A stretch of 64,000 nucleotides of DNA from Tildeniella torsiva UHER 1998/13D. GTDB taxonomy: Bacteria > Cyanobacteriota > Cyanobacteriia > Phormidesmidales > Phormidesmidaceae. This document shows, one piece after another, positions 7,141-19,875 of this stretch (the first letter of the stretch is position 1; each line of letters opens with the position of its first letter). The DNA is taken from the NCBI GenBank assembly GCA_019358835.1, contig JAHHIH010000019.1:54293-118292 (forward strand). The letters are read 5' to 3'. Both the position numbers and the translations under genes were made by a program. Under the pieces are notes generated by a model. That model worked only from the letters and a program-made list of their open reading frames with translations, was not told where the DNA came from and did not search any database.

Positions 7141-10100
7141 CTACACATTGAGCACCGTGAGCTGGCTCAGCAGGGGGTCAACCAGGGTTTGGTGCTTGTT
7201 GGCTAGCAGCTGCTCCATATAGGCGGTCAGCCGCTGGCCCTGCTCCAGGTTGGGCACATAGACCTGGCCGTTGGGCCGGGTAAACAGCGGCGTGGTGGCC
7301 AGGGTGACTAGGTCGTCGCTGGTGGGCACCAGCATTGAGGAGCTATTGGTGGCGCTCGGCAACAGACCGGGCGGCAGGCGACCTTCCAGCAGCGCCATCA
7401 GGTGGGCTTGGCAGGCTTCCACATTCAGCCCCCGCTCCTTCAGCAGGTGCAAAATGCCGTTTAGGGGCATGGGCTGCTCGGGCAGGGCGCGCAGCACCTC
7501 CATCATCAAAAACATGTCGCTGTACTGGTGGCGGGTGAGGTCGAGCACCTGGGGATAGCGCACCAGATTGACCAGCCCGTAGGTGACCCGACTACAGCTG
7601 GGGGGGCGATCGCTGTGGTACGTATCCTGCACGATGGTGGCGTTGGGGAACTTTTGCCGCAGCCAGCGGGCAATCTTGGGCAGCGAGGCGCTGCCCCCGG
7701 TGCAGATCACCTGGTTGATGCCCTGGGTGTTGAGCCCCGCTTCGCTCAGCAGCCGGTTGACGTGGCCGTTGATGCGCTGAATGTAGGGCAGAATAATCCG
7801 GTCTTCGAGGTCTTTGCTGCGCACCACCCAGCGCTGGTCGGCCAGCTCTAGCTCAAACTGGGGCTGGTGCTGAAGAATAATCTTCAGGTGGCGCGCCGCT
7901 TCTAGGGCGCTCTGGCCCAGCAAAGAAGCTTCTAGCCGCTGGTAGAGACGCTGGCGACGGGCCGTGTCGGGCTCGGCGGGGCGGGGCATTTCGCAACCGT
8001 CGAGGTCGAGATCGCTCCAGTGGGTGCCGTCTAGCTCGGGCATGGCGGCCTGCCAGCCCCAGCCGGTGTCGGGCGATCGCCCCGCGCCCTCGGCAGGGCG
8101 GCTCTGGCGACGTTCGGCGGGGTGCAGCAGGTGGCAGATAATGTCGAGGTCAATGGCATCGCCCGCGTAGCTCATCGAGTGCAGGGCAAAATCGCCGTAG
8201 GCCAGATCGCCCAGGGCGCGTGGCAAATTGACAATGCCCACCTCAGTGACGCTGGCCCCGGCGGAGAGCACCACCGTGCCCCCAGTCCAGGGGCAGGCGT
8301 AGAGGGTCTGCTGCTGCATGGGTTGGCCGTTGTCTTCGGGCAGCGGCGTCGAGGGGTCGGGCAGGCCAGAGAGCACAGCGGCGATCGCATCTTCCACAAA
8401 ATAGATGTCGTCGGGGTTAGCGGTGAGGCCCGCCCCCAGCACTGCCTCTCGCAGGTTAAAGGTGTAGGTGTCGGGCCAATTGGCCGGGTAGCTGACGACG
8501 ACCCCGTTGAGGACTTGCAGCGCCTGGGCGATCGCCCCAGCATCGAGGCCGACGGCCCCCACGGTAAAGGCGGCCTCCGGGGTAAGCCCCACGGGCAGGG
8601 TGGCCAACAGCCGCGCCAAACCCTCTTGGAAGACAGGCAGGGGAATGCGATCGCGATCGGACCACTGCACCTGAGGCTCTGGGCCGTCTGGGCCGGTGGA
8701 GGGAATGCCCAGCTTGAGATAGGGCTTTAGGGCCTTGAGCAACACCGCTCCCTGGTCGGCAGCATCGCCGTCGCCCCAGCTGACGGTCAGGGCCGACGAC
8801 CCCACCGACTGCACCTGGTAGCCCTCGTCGGTAGCCTCGACCGAGGCCAGCGTCGGTAGGCGAAAGAACTTGTCAGCGGTCACTCCGGAGATGGCGTTAT
8901 CGACCCAGTAGAGCGGGTAGACCTGCCCACCCCGACGCTCCAGCAGCACCGCCGATAGCCCCGTGGTGCCCACATCTAAACCTAAGAACCACAGAGGAGT
9001 CGGCTCAGCGGGCGCTGGCTCAGCATCCTCTGGTGGCGCTGGAATGACGATATCAACTGGCTCACTGTCTAGAGCGTCAGGGATTTCCGGTTCAAAGGCT
9101 TCTGATTCGAACGCTGGGGAATCCAGGGTGCCAGGGTTTAAAACCTCGGGCGCAAATGTTGCGGGGGGGAAGGTTTCAGGTTCAAACGTTGCAGGCTCTA
9201 GCGGGGGTTCGACTACCGGGGTAACGAAGCTATTGGGGGTATCGGTCAGGGCAGAGTCTGCCCCAAAGCCAGCTTCCGCCAGTAGTTGATCCAGCTCCGG
9301 GAAGTCTTCCTGCACAGCCTCCAGTTCTGGGGTTTCTAGTTCTGGGGTTTCTGGCTCTGGAATCGTCACCTCTGCCACGTCTAGGCTGTCTGGGGACGGG
9401 GCGATCGCCCCCACATCAACTACTTCAGCCTCCGACCCAGCGGTCTCTACTTTCAGGTCATCAAAGCCTATGGAATCCGCTGCTATAGGCTCAATGACGA
9501 TATCTTCTACCTCTTCAATGGGCTCAGCGAAGAAGGTTTCGTCTGTGAATTCCCCCAGGGTGGGTTCTGAAGCTTGAGACCAACGCTCCTCGACTACCGG
9601 GGAAGGCTCAAGGAGATCGCTCAAATCGCCCAGGCCCGCGTCGGCCAAAATCTCCAAAACATCTCCGTCAACATCTTCGTCTTGGGCCGGGCTAGAGTCT
9701 CCCAGCCATTCTTCTACGGAGAACCCCTGGTCAGTGCCGGTTTCAGCGGCCTCGGGCAGAGCCGTGGCGTCGGGCTCAAGGCCCAGATCAAGATCCAGGT
9801 TGAGGCTTAGAGCATCTTCAACTGGCGGTGCAGGTTCAAGGGGCGATAGGGATTCAGGCTCTGCGATCGCCTCACCGTTATCCAAAGTATCTAGATCCAA
9901 AGCTCCCAGATTCAAGTCCCCAAGATTTAGATCCCCCAGCTCTAGTGGATCCGACTCTAAAGGCTCAAGCTCTAGATTGAGATCTAGGTTTAGATCCAGA
10001 CTCGGCTCAGAAGCAATGGGGGCAATGGGTTCTCCCAGCAGCGCATCGAGGTTAATGAAGTCGATCATGGTCTCCATCGACTCCGCTGTCTCTGCCGCCG

Positions 10101-13100
10101 CCGCTTGAATGGGATCGACGGGTTCTTCTAAGGGCACCTCTAGCGGTTCCTCTGGGGGCAGCTCTAGCCGTTCACCAGTGCTCGCCCCAGCGGCATCCAA
10201 AATATTGTCGAGGCTGATCTCTCGCTGCCAGTCGGTGGTGGTTTCTGCCGGGGGGATAGCAGGCTCAAAGTTCGCTGACGAATCGCCTAGGTCAGTCAGA
10301 TCCTCCAGGCTGGGTTCTAGGGCACCCGGAGCCTGTGCCTCAGGCTCGTCATCCAGAGTTAGATTTAGGTCGTCCAGGGTAATAGAGAGATCCGGTGCCG
10401 CAGGCTCTAGCGGCGGCGCAGCGGATAGGCCCCAGGTTTCTAGGGTGAGCGCTGGCTCCGCATCCAGAGCGCTGTCATTGTCGAGCCCAATCTCTCGCCG
10501 CCAGTCGGTGGTAGCTTCTGAGGGGGAAGCGGCAGGCTCAGAGCTAGCCGACGAATCGCCTAAGTCAGTCAGATCCTCCAGGCTGGGCTCTAGCGTGCCA
10601 AGAGCCTCTGGCTCCGGCTCGTCATCTAAGGACAGGTTTAGGTCGTCTAGGGTAATGGAGAGATCTAGGGCGGCAGGCGGTGGCGCAGCCGATAGTCCCC
10701 AGGTTTCTAGGGTGAGTGCTGACTCTGTTGGCATCGAGTCTACGGTTGCTGAGAGGTCAGGCAATTCGCCTGACCAACTAAGCTCGTCTAGGGTGACATT
10801 CTCGCTGGTCGATTGCCCAACAGGAGGCAAATCTGGAAACAAATCGGCCATGGACTCGCCCGGAGGCGAGTCGGGCTGGCGCGCCGAGTCGAGCGGGCCG
10901 CTGGCAGCAGTGCCGAGATCGAGATCAGCCAGGGTAAATTCAGCGGTGGGGGGTACCGGGGCGGCTGGGCCAGAGGTTTCGCCAAACCCAGCAGCAGCTA
11001 GGTCGTCTAGGGTTTCCCCAGGTTTGGGGTCTGGGGCCAGAGGGGGCAAGGGGTCGAGGGTCAGCTCTCCCAACAGATTTTCTAGGGTAAGGGAGGGGCC
11101 AGTGGCTCCGGTATTGTAGGCCGACGGTGCGGGGGCGGGCTGATCGGGAGGTGGGGGAGACAGCTCGGTGAGATCGTCTAGGGTTAGCCCCGACTCCCCC
11201 AGGACGGGCTCCTCAGGCCCCAGACTTAAATTGAGTTCCGACAGAATAGATGCCAGCGAATCGCTGGGGGCCAAAGCTGCCGGAGCTGTCTCCATGGCAC
11301 CGAACAGATCGCCAGATTCGGGCTGGGCGGTTTCGCCAAACAGATCAATTGTGGGTTCTTCGCGGGCAGTCTCTGGCGTACCGGGCTCCCCAAATAAATC
11401 GATACCGGCTGCTTCTGGCTCAGGGATAGTGGGCTCAGAGTCGTCTAGGGTGAGTTCTGAAACGTCGAACAGGTTTAGGCCTCCCTCCCTGGGGATGGCT
11501 ACCTCGGGTGCTGGCTCGCCAAACAGATTGATTCCAGTGTCCTCCACTACAGCGGGTTCATCTGGCTCACCAAACAGATCGAGACCGGCGTCCTCTATTA
11601 CAGCGGGTTCATCCAATCCAGGAGACGGCTGGTCGAACCGATCCACCCCTGGGATTTCTGGGGCAGAGGCATCGGATACCGGTTGTGGCTGCCCAAATAG
11701 ATCGATGCTGAGGTCAGCTACGGCAAAGTCATCCAGCCCAGACGACGGCTGCTCGAATAGATTGCCCTCTGCGATCGCTGCGGCAGACTCATCCACGGCA
11801 AAAGGCGGCGGCTCAACCGGATCGATCTCTAACTGGTCGAGGGTGAGGTCTGCCAATGCTGAGTCGCTGAACAGATCGATGCTGGGCACGTCTTCAGAAA
11901 AGCTTGGCTCTGGCTCTGAATCTGAGAGTTCTAGGCGATCGAGGCTAGACCAGTCTGGGAGAGGTTCTGGGGCAAGCGGCTCTGCCGGAGTCGCTGGCTC
12001 GGGCAAGGCAAGCTCTAAATCGTTGAGCACCACCTGATCTAAGGCTGGGGTAGGCGGCAGACTTGGAGGGGTAGTCTCTGCGCCAAATAGGTCGAGGGTT
12101 TGGGCCAGCTCGGGAGCGGCAGGTTCGTTGCCGAACAGGTCGAGACTGGGCCGCTCTGGCATGGATGCTTCGGTGAGGCCATCTGCAACAGGGCCAGTGG
12201 GTAAAGTACTGTTGGCATCGGGCTCTTGGTAGGAGAAGAGATCGAGGCCAGCGTCGGCATCGGCCGGTGGCTGGGGAGGCACCTCGGCAGGCGGGTTGAA
12301 CAATTCTGGAGCAGCGGCGAGGTCAAAGTCTACGTTCGCCAGTGAGGGATTTTCAGAGGCCGTTACCATTTCTAAATTTTCTAGGTCTGCCTGGAGCTGA
12401 TTGACCATGACATCATCCATTGCCAGGTCGTAGGTGCCGATCGCAGGCAAGGCGTCTTGGGCCAGCAGATCTTCTTCGGCAGAGGCAGCCATGAACCCAC
12501 CCAGCAGGTCTTCGCCGTCGCCCGCAGCGGCCTCTGGGTCGCCCGCTTCTCCAGGGCCAGCGGGCAGTAACTCATCGAAGGATGCGATGGCGGTGGGCAG
12601 GTCGAACTCCTCATTGGCACCCAGACTGAGGCCTGGGCCTTCCCCCAGCAGACCGCTGAGGTCATCACTGGTGACTTCGGCGCTGGTGTCTGCCTCGGCC
12701 ATCTCGACGGCCTGGGTGAGCAGGGTTAGATCGTCAAGGCGAGGCAGGTCGCCGGTTGGAGCTGGTGGAGTTAGTTCGGGGGGGATGGGGGATGCGATCG
12801 CCCCCTCGACCACCCGATCGGCCTCTAAAAAGTCATCGACAGCATCCCCTGGGACGGCGTCAGCGTCAGCCGCAGCTCCAGCAGAGTCCGCAAAAAAACC
12901 ACCGCCGAACAGGCTTTGGTAGAGATCATCCAGGTCGGCATCGGCCTCTACCCCAGCCACCGCTACGTCAGTGGTGGGCTCAGCGGCCCCATCGGGCAGC
13001 GACACCGCTGGGGATGGATCGGGGGCCGCAGCATCCAGGCTGTTGAGCAGTTGTAGATCGAGGGGCGAGGCATCCCCGGCCTCGGCAGCGTCTAGATCTG

Positions 13101-14133
13101 CCTCCAGGCTGGCGTCGAGCTGGAGTTCGGTAATTTCATCTTCAATTTGCAGCAGAGTAATCTCGTCGTCGTCTAGCTCGTCAAAGCCAATATCTAGAGC
13201 CTCCAGGGCCAAATCGGCCTCCAGGTCAGCCGACAGCTCACTCCCCTCGGCAAAGGCACTCCCGCCGCGCGTCTCAGGGGTGGATGTCTCGGGGCGGGTC
13301 TGGGGTAGTTCGCGGCGCTGGCCCGACTCTAAATAGGCCAGGGTTTCGGCATTAATTTGCTGGCCCAGGTGGTTGACCAGGGCGCTAAACATCAGCTCGC
13401 CCTGCTGGCCCAGGGTGTGCATCTGGTTGAGCCCCTGGTTGAGGGAGTCTTGGTAGCTGTAGATGCTCTGCTGCAGCGTGTCAAACACCGATCGCATCGA
13501 CTGATCGAGCCCCAGCATGAGCTGGTCAGACTGGGCTTGAAGCTGCTTGAGAAACTCAAGCCGCTGCATCGGGGTGAGGCCGGGGGCGTCGCCATCGGCA
13601 AACCCCTGGGGAGATTGCAGTAGCCCGTAGGCAGTGGCGGTGGCCGACTCCAGCCGCTGCACCGACTGATTCACCTGGGTGCTGAGGCGGGCCTCGAGCT
13701 GCTGGGTCATCTGTTGAAGGGCTGCCTCCCAACTGGGGGGCAACTGGTGAAGGTTAGAGCCCTGATCTACCTGCACCCGCTGCTGCTGAAGCTGCTGCAC
13801 CTCTTGCAGCAACAGCTCCCGCTGCTGCCGCAGGGTCGCCACCTCATTGCGCAGCGGATCGAGAATCTGCATGGTCTGCCCGCGCAGGTACTGCATTTCT
13901 TGCAGCAGCGCCTTCAGCACCTGGCTAGAGGCGACGGCGGTGGGGTCGTTGGGCAGCCCAGGCGCAGCTAGGGCATCGGGCGATGCCTTCACCTCGGCCA
14001 GATAGGCCCGCGCTCGGGCCAGCAGCTGGCGCTGATTGGCATCATTTGACATCACCCAAGGCAGCCGTGGCGCGGCTTCCTCCAAGATTGAGTCAATTTC
14101 GGCTACCAGAGCTTCCAGTTCGTCCTGCTGCAC
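7141..14133 (-). CDS. Giant acidic repeat protein with C-terminal Hsp70/actin-like ATPase domain
   Basis: A 2330-aa protein. Residues 1-280 are largely coiled coil ([20 protein letters not shown] and following). Residues about 285-1690 are an acidic, Pro-rich, presumably disordered region. One part repeats (I/L)(D/N)LFG motifs (about 634-948). The next repeats TLDDL-type motifs (about 964-1254). An 89-residue unit is tandemly duplicated at 1140-1317. Residues about 1695-2200 form an actin/Hsp70-like ATPase: phosphate-1 loop [16 protein letters not shown], a degenerate phosphate-2 loop ([12 protein letters not shown]), and adenosine motif [21 protein letters not shown] helical C-terminal region follows. 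There is no signal peptide. It probably acts as a cytosolic scaffold or filament-like assembly protein; function unknown. Its ATG is divergent from the Crp/Fnr gene. Confidence 0.8.
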   Translation of the reverse strand: MQQDELEALVAEIDSILEEAAPRLPWVMSNDANQRQLLARARAYLAEVKASPDALAAPGLPNDPTAVASSQVLKALLQEMQYLRGQTMQILDPLRNEVATLRQQRELLLQEVQQLQQQRVQVDQGSNLHQLPPSWEAALQQMTQQLEARLSTQVNQSVQRLESATATAYGLLQSPQGFADGDAPGLTPMQRLEFLKQLQAQSDQLMLGLDQSMRSVFDTLQQSIYSYQDSLNQGLNQMHTLGQQGELMFSALVNHLGQQINAETLAYLESGQRRELPQTRPETSTPETRGGSAFAEGSELSADLEADLALEALDIGFDELDDDEITLLQIEDEITELQLDASLEADLDAAEAGDASPLDLQLLNSLDAAAPDPSPAVSLPDGAAEPTTDVAVAGVEADADLDDLYQSLFGGGFFADSAGAAADADAVPGDAVDDFLEADRVVEGAIASPIPPELTPPAPTGDLPRLDDLTLLTQAVEMAEADTSAEVTSDDLSGLLGEGPGLSLGANEEFDLPTAIASFDELLPAGPGEAGDPEAAAGDGEDLLGGFMAASAEEDLLAQDALPAIGTYDLAMDDVMVNQLQADLENLEMVTASENPSLANVDFDLAAAPELFNPPAEVPPQPPADADAGLDLFSYQEPDANSTLPTGPVADGLTEASMPERPSLDLFGNEPAAPELAQTLDLFGAETTPPSLPPTPALDQVVLNDLELALPEPATPAEPLAPEPLPDWSSLDRLELSDSEPEPSFSEDVPSIDLFSDSALADLTLDQLEIDPVEPPPFAVDESAAAIAEGNLFEQPSSGLDDFAVADLSIDLFGQPQPVSDASAPEIPGVDRFDQPSPGLDEPAVIEDAGLDLFGEPDEPAVVEDTGINLFGEPAPEVAIPREGGLNLFDVSELTLDDSEPTIPEPEAAGIDLFGEPGTPETAREEPTIDLFGETAQPESGDLFGAMETAPAALAPSDSLASILSELNLSLGPEEPVLGESGLTLDDLTELSPPPPDQPAPAPSAYNTGATGPSLTLENLLGELTLDPLPPLAPDPKPGETLDDLAAAGFGETSGPAAPVPPTAEFTLADLDLGTAASGPLDSARQPDSPPGESMADLFPDLPPVGQSTSENVTLDELSWSGELPDLSATVDSMPTESALTLETWGLSAAPPPAALDLSITLDDLNLSLDDEPEPEALGTLEPSLEDLTDLGDSSASSEPAASPSEATTDWRREIGLDNDSALDAEPALTLETWGLSAAPPLEPAAPDLSITLDDLNLTLDDEPEAQAPGALEPSLEDLTDLGDSSANFEPAIPPAETTTDWQREISLDNILDAAGASTGERLELPPEEPLEVPLEEPVDPIQAAAAETAESMETMIDFINLDALLGEPIAPIASEPSLDLNLDLNLELEPLESDPLELGDLNLGDLNLGALDLDTLDNGEAIAEPESLSPLEPAPPVEDALSLNLDLDLGLEPDATALPEAAETGTDQGFSVEEWLGDSSPAQDEDVDGDVLEILADAGLGDLSDLLEPSPVVEERWSQASEPTLGEFTDETFFAEPIEEVEDIVIEPIAADSIGFDDLKVETAGSEAEVVDVGAIAPSPDSLDVAEVTIPEPETPELETPELEAVQEDFPELDQLLAEAGFGADSALTDTPNSFVTPVVEPPLEPATFEPETFPPATFAPEVLNPGTLDSPAFESEAFEPEIPDALDSEPVDIVIPAPPEDAEPAPAEPTPLWFLGLDVGTTGLSAVLLERRGGQVYPLYWVDNAISGVTADKFFRLPTLASVEATDEGYQVQSVGSSALTVSWGDGDAADQGAVLLKALKPYLKLGIPSTGPDGPEPQVQWSDRDRIPLPVFQEGLARLLATLPVGLTPEAAFTVGAVGLDAGAIAQALQVLNGVVVSYPANWPDTYTFNLREAVLGAGLTANPDDIYFVEDAIAAVLSGLPDPSTPLPEDNGQPMQQQTLYACPWTGGTVVLSAGASVTEVGIVNLPRALGDLAYGDFALHSMSYAGDAIDLDIICHLLHPAERRQSRPAEGAGRSPDTGWGWQAAMPELDGTHWSDLDLDGCEMPRPAEPDTARRQRLYQRLEASLLGQSALEAARHLKIILQHQPQFELELADQRWVVRSKDLEDRIILPYIQRINGHVNRLLSEAGLNTQGINQVICTGGSASLPKIARWLRQKFPNATIVQDTYHSDRPPSCSRVTYGLVNLVRYPQVLDLTRHQYSDMFLMMEVLRALPEQPMPLNGILHLLKERGLNVEACQAHLMALLEGRLPPGLLPSATNSSSMLVPTSDDLVTLATTPLFTRPNGQVYVPNLEQGQRLTAYMEQLLANKHQTLVDPLLSQLTVLNV
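10183..10716 (-). repeat. In-frame 267-bp tandem duplication inside the giant gene
   Basis: Two adjacent 267-bp units (10450-10716 and 10183-10449) encode near-identical 89-residue segments beginning [13 protein letters not shown] and containing [10 protein letters not shown] and [16 protein letters not shown]. The second copy diverges toward its end. Confidence 0.8.
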
Positions 14134-14518
14134 GGCTACCCCTTGTGTTTACCTTGTCCCCAGCGATTGCCAAAGTGTATGTCAGGCGACTCTAAAAATC
14201 ACCCCAGACAGTGCCCTAGCGTCACTGATTTATGGATACGCCTCTACCCGGTTCAGCCTCTAGGGGAGGCCGTTGGAGATACCGCTGATGGGGGCTGCCC
14301 TGGGGGCGATTCTCCTTTGGAGAGGCTACGCCAACGCCCTTCTGGGCCAGTCCTTGACCATCGCCCTTAGTCGAGAGTGGGGGAATGATATAGTGCTAGG
14401 ACTTTGGATTCCGCCGTCAGGCCATCAGGGAAGAATTCTACCCCTACCCTGGGATAGGATGGGTTGAAGCGATTTAATATTACTAACTTAAACAAAAAAA
14501 TTAATGTTGGGGTGATTA
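14134..14518. other. Divergent intergenic region with a dispersed palindromic repeat
   Basis: About 385 nt between the giant gene (minus) and the Crp/Fnr gene (plus), so both promoters lie here. It contains the repeat at 14305-14338. AT-rich sequence just before 14519 (TTTAATATTACTAACTTAAA) is the likely promoter zone of the regulator. No other gene was found. Confidence 0.5.
14305..14338. repeat. Small dispersed repeat, copy 1
   Basis: A 34-nt element starting GGCGATTCTCCTTTGGAGAG and ending GGCTACGCCAACGCC. TCTCC/GGAGA forms a tight hairpin, and GGCG pairs with CGCC. A second copy at 28842-28874 differs at a few positions and has the complementary loop (AAA for TTT). The sequence matches a repeat type common in cyanobacterial intergenic DNA. 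Confidence 0.7.
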
Positions 14519-15223
14519 ATGGATGCTCGCTACAATCCCCGAGATGCTGATGCCGATCTCAAATTAATTCGTTCGGCGCTGCTATTTCAGGACCTGCCAG
14601 AGGAGGCTGTAGCCGAAGCCACCAGCCATGTGGTCTCTCGTCGCCACCCAGCTAACCAGGTGATTTTGCTCGAAAACGACTGGGGCAGCTCGGTCTACTT
14701 CATTCTGGAAGGCTGGGTTAAGATTCGCACCTACAACCTCGACGGCAAAGAAGTCACCCTCAACATTTTGGGCAAGGGCGAGCTGTTTGGCGAAATGGCC
14801 CCCCTCGAAGAGGTGCCTCGCTCTACCGATGTCATTACCCTGGTGCCCACGGTCATTGGCAGCATGCCCGCCAGCGACTTTGTCAAGCTGCTCAATACCC
14901 AGCCCCTAGCGGGCATTCGCCTGTCGCAGCTGATGGCTCGGCGACTGCGGCAGGTCAACCGCCGCCTGCGGCTGCGCGAGTCTGACAGCACCTCGCGGGT
15001 GGCCGACATCATTCTCTTTTTGGCCGACGGGCAGGGGCAGCGCAGCGCCAGCGGCATCGAAATTCCCAACCTGCCCCATCGGGAGTTGAGCAGCCTCAGC
15101 GGTCTGGCTCGGGAGACGGTGACCCGCGTACTGAGTAAGCTAGAGAAGAAAGGGCTAATTGTGCGGGACAAAGACCTAATGAACATTCCCGACATCAACG
15201 CCCTAGAACGCCTGCTGGTTTAG
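14519..15223 (+). CDS. Crp/Fnr-family transcription regulator
   Basis: A 234-aa regulator with a cyclic-nucleotide-binding-type beta-roll (about residues 20-135; ILLENDWGSSVYFILEGWVK and GELFGEMAPLEEVPRSTDV) and a C-terminal winged helix (about 150-230; HRELSSLSGLARETVTRVLS is the recognition helix-turn-helix). In the phosphate-binding cassette, GEM..L...PRS fits the GE-x-A-L-x(5)-R-S consensus loosely, so cAMP binding is possible but unproven. It lacks NtcA-specific features. It is followed after 6 nt by a DUF2232 gene, and the pair probably forms an operon. The regulon is unknown. Confidence 0.85.
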   Translation: MDARYNPRDADADLKLIRSALLFQDLPEEAVAEATSHVVSRRHPANQVILLENDWGSSVYFILEGWVKIRTYNLDGKEVTLNILGKGELFGEMAPLEEVPRSTDVITLVPTVIGSMPASDFVKLLNTQPLAGIRLSQLMARRLRQVNRRLRLRESDSTSRVADIILFLADGQGQRSASGIEIPNLPHRELSSLSGLARETVTRVLSKLEKKGLIVRDKDLMNIPDINALERLLV

Positions 15224-15229
15224 CCATTC

Positions 15230-16015
15230 ATGAGTCACCCCCCTGACCCCGCCCCTGGGGCTAAGTTTGTGCCCCCGGTTGACGACGCTGCGAGCGATTT
15301 CGATGGGCTAGACACCTACCTGGAGTACCGCGCCTCAGAGGCCGAGTCTGACGCGCCCGATCTGTCGCACCGGCTCAAGTCTGGCCCGCTGGCGATGGTC
15401 GAAACCGCTTTTTTAGCCAGCACCGCCGCACTGATCTGGCTGGTGAACACCTACTTCCCGCCAGGGCCAATTCTGCGAATTTTGTTTCCGCTGCCGATGG
15501 CGCTGGTGTATTTGCGCTGGGGGCCACGGGCGGCGTGGATGTCGGCGCTGGTGTCGGGGCTGCTGCTGTCGGTGCTGATGGGGCCACCCCGCAGCCTGCT
15601 GTTTTTGATACCCTACGCGCTGCTGGGGGTGCAGCTGGGCTTTTTTTGGGTGCGCCGGGCCAACTGGTATGTATCGATCGCAGTAGGGTCGCTGCTGGGC
15701 ACCATCGGGTTTTTCTTTCGGCTGTGGCTGTCGTCGGTGCTGGTGGGTGAAGACCTGTGGGTGTATTTGACCACCCAAGTCACCCAAATGCTCAACTGGG
15801 GCCTAGAACGCCTGGTGGGCCTAGGCGTGCTAGATGTGGGCGTTCTGGGCCAGGCCAATGTGGAAGCCGTGCAGATCTTGGCCCTGGTGTCGGTGCTGGC
15901 TAGCAATATTGTGTATCTTTTTACCGTACATTTAGCGGCCTGGCTGCTGCTGGGGCGGCTGGGGGCGAAGATTCCGGAGCCGCCGGGGTGGGTGCAGGAT
16001 TTGTTGAAGGAGTAG
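15230..16015 (+). CDS. DUF2232-type multi-pass membrane protein
   Basis: A 261-aa integral membrane protein with about six hydrophobic helices (starting near ALIWLVNTYFPPGPILRILF). The N-terminal 60 residues are acidic and soluble. The pattern of a PxxILRILFPLPMALVYLRWG segment followed by stacked helices fits the DUF2232/YybS family, which resembles energy-coupling or ECF S-component-like proteins; the substrate is unknown. It starts 6 nt after the Crp/Fnr regulator and precedes CobT by 180 nt. That arrangement hints at a vitamin-linked role, but this is inference. Confidence 0.75.
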   Translation: MSHPPDPAPGAKFVPPVDDAASDFDGLDTYLEYRASEAESDAPDLSHRLKSGPLAMVETAFLASTAALIWLVNTYFPPGPILRILFPLPMALVYLRWGPRAAWMSALVSGLLLSVLMGPPRSLLFLIPYALLGVQLGFFWVRRANWYVSIAVGSLLGTIGFFFRLWLSSVLVGEDLWVYLTTQVTQMLNWGLERLVGLGVLDVGVLGQANVEAVQILALVSVLASNIVYLFTVHLAAWLLLGRLGAKIPEPPGWVQDLLKE

Positions 16016-16019
16016 GGGA

Positions 16020-16130
16020 GTGGGGGAGTTTTAAGTTTTAGGTTTTGAGTTTTGAATTGAGGGGTGGGGAGATGGGGAAGGTGAGGGAGTAGGGGAGGCG
16101 TAGGGTGGGCACTGCCCACCAACGAATGGA
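16020..16130. repeat. G-rich simple-sequence tract
   Basis: Degenerate repeats of TTTTGAGTTTTGAATT type (about 16029-16060) followed by GGGGAGATGGGGAAGGTGAG-like sequence. Similar tracts occur at 21490-21600, 33480-33540, 33820-33900, 40855-40925 and 44025-44085. Confidence 0.55.
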
Positions 16131-16194
16131 GTTGCCAAACCAGCTTTAACGCTGACCAAATCCCGATCGCTTCCGTATCAGCCCTGTACCTCAT

Positions 16195-17295
16195 ATGTCT
16201 CCGATCAAAATTTACACTCAGCGTCAGCAAGGCCAAGCTTGGATAGAACGAGTGCGCGGGGTGCGGCCAGGGCTGGTGCTGACGCTGGGGTTTACGGAGA
16301 CGGGGCTGGTGGAGGGAATTTCGGCGGCGGGGGCGACTCCGCGCGATCGCCGCTACACAGCCCTGGCCGATGCCGAGTTCATGGTCAACGGCCTCACGCC
16401 AGCGCCAAAGTACCCGCTACCACCGCTTCAGGCCGGGGCTTCCCCAGCGCTGATTTCTAGAGCCGTCATTGCAGAACAAGACATTCCCCTCGTCGTTCTG
16501 AATGCTGGATTGTCCCAGATGCCGACCGTCCCCCACCTGAATTTGGGGGGTAAGCCGGCACAATGTCTGAGTACTGGGGCGGCTTTGCCGTTAGAAGTGG
16601 TGCATCACCTCTGGCGGCAGGGGTTAGCCCAGGGGGAATTGCTGGGAGCCGAAAGCGACTACCTGCTGCTGGCGGAGTGCGTGGTGGGGGGCACGACCAC
16701 GGCCCTGGGGCTACTCACCGGGCTTGGGGTGGATGCGATGGAGCGGGTTAACAGCAGCCACCCCACTTGTAACCACAACCAGAAGCGAGGCTTGGTTGCC
16801 GAGGGATTGTCGCGCTCTGGCTTGCCAGATCGGCCTCATCCTCTAGCGGTGGTGGCGGCGGTAGGCGACCCGATGCAGCCGGTGGTGGCGGGGATGGCGA
16901 TCGCGGCTAGTCGCACCCGACCCGTACTCCTGGCGGGGGGCACGCAAATGCTGGCAGTCTATGCGCTGATGGCGGCGATCGCGGCGGCAGAAGACTGTGC
17001 CTGGAATCCGCAGAATGTAGTGGTGGGCACCACCCGCTGGGTAGCGGAAGATGCCACCGGGGACACAGTGGGGCTGGCGGAGCTGACGGGGGCCTGTTTG
17101 ATGGCGACTCAGCTTAGCTTTGGAAATTCGCGGTTTGAAGCGCTGCGAGCCTACGAGCGGGGGTTTGTGAAGGAGGGGGTGGGCGCGGGCGGATGTGCGA
17201 TCGCAGCCTCGCTCTACCAAAACTGGGGCCAGCCAGAGCTGCTGGCCGCCATTGAAGCGTTACTAGAGCAAAAAGCCCAAATCGAAACGCGCTAA
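16195..17295 (+). CDS. cobT: Nicotinate mononucleotide-dependent phosphoribosyltransferase CobT
   Basis: CobT-family enzyme (TIGR00303-like branch found in cyanobacteria), 366 aa. It transfers phosphoribose from NaMN to a lower-ligand base for the nucleotide loop of (pseudo)cobalamin. Evidence is the overall length and family blocks: GLVLTLGFTETGLVEGISAAG near the start, the Gly-rich GGTTTALGLLTGLGVDAMERV segment, GDPMQPVVAGMAIAASRTRP and VLLAGGTQMLAVYAL. Several of these form the dinucleotide-like binding loops. It follows the Crp/DUF2232 pair with a gap of about 180 nt that contains G-rich repeats. Regulation by a cobalamin riboswitch is not evident. Confidence 0.88.
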   Translation: MSPIKIYTQRQQGQAWIERVRGVRPGLVLTLGFTETGLVEGISAAGATPRDRRYTALADAEFMVNGLTPAPKYPLPPLQAGASPALISRAVIAEQDIPLVVLNAGLSQMPTVPHLNLGGKPAQCLSTGAALPLEVVHHLWRQGLAQGELLGAESDYLLLAECVVGGTTTALGLLTGLGVDAMERVNSSHPTCNHNQKRGLVAEGLSRSGLPDRPHPLAVVAAVGDPMQPVVAGMAIAASRTRPVLLAGGTQMLAVYALMAAIAAAEDCAWNPQNVVVGTTRWVAEDATGDTVGLAELTGACLMATQLSFGNSRFEALRAYERGFVKEGVGAGGCAIAASLYQNWGQPELLAAIEALLEQKAQIETR

Positions 17296-17346
17296 AAAAG
17301 TTGGTGCCGAATTTTTAGAAAAAGCCACGGGTTAAGGTTATTGCAA

Positions 17347-17380
17347 GGGGGGCGTTTCAAGATATCTTGAAACGCCCCCC
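17347..17380. terminator. Perfect 34-nt palindrome between convergent cobT and katG
   Basis: GGGGGGCGTTTCAAGAT (17347-17363) is followed directly by its exact reverse complement (17364-17380). It lies between two convergent stop codons and probably serves as a bidirectional terminator; neither side has a long T-run. Confidence 0.7.
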
Positions 17381-17454
17381 CGATGGTGATCACTCGCATT
17401 CAGGATGTCAGCGGGTTTGTATAGCCGAACCCCCGATGACGGGTGAAGCTGAGT

Positions 17455-19836
<2,382 letters not shown>

Positions 19837-19875
19837 TTAGGTAGATTTGTTTCGTCTCTGCGTGACTATTTTTCC

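Noticed and set aside
8122..8730. 202-aa plus-strand frame
   Set aside because: Lies antisense to the ATPase domain of the giant gene, with no recognisable motif.
10109..11119. 336-aa Ser-rich open frame on the plus strand
   Set aside because: Antisense shadow of the acidic repeat region; composition is a by-product of the Asp/Glu/Leu codons on the other strand.
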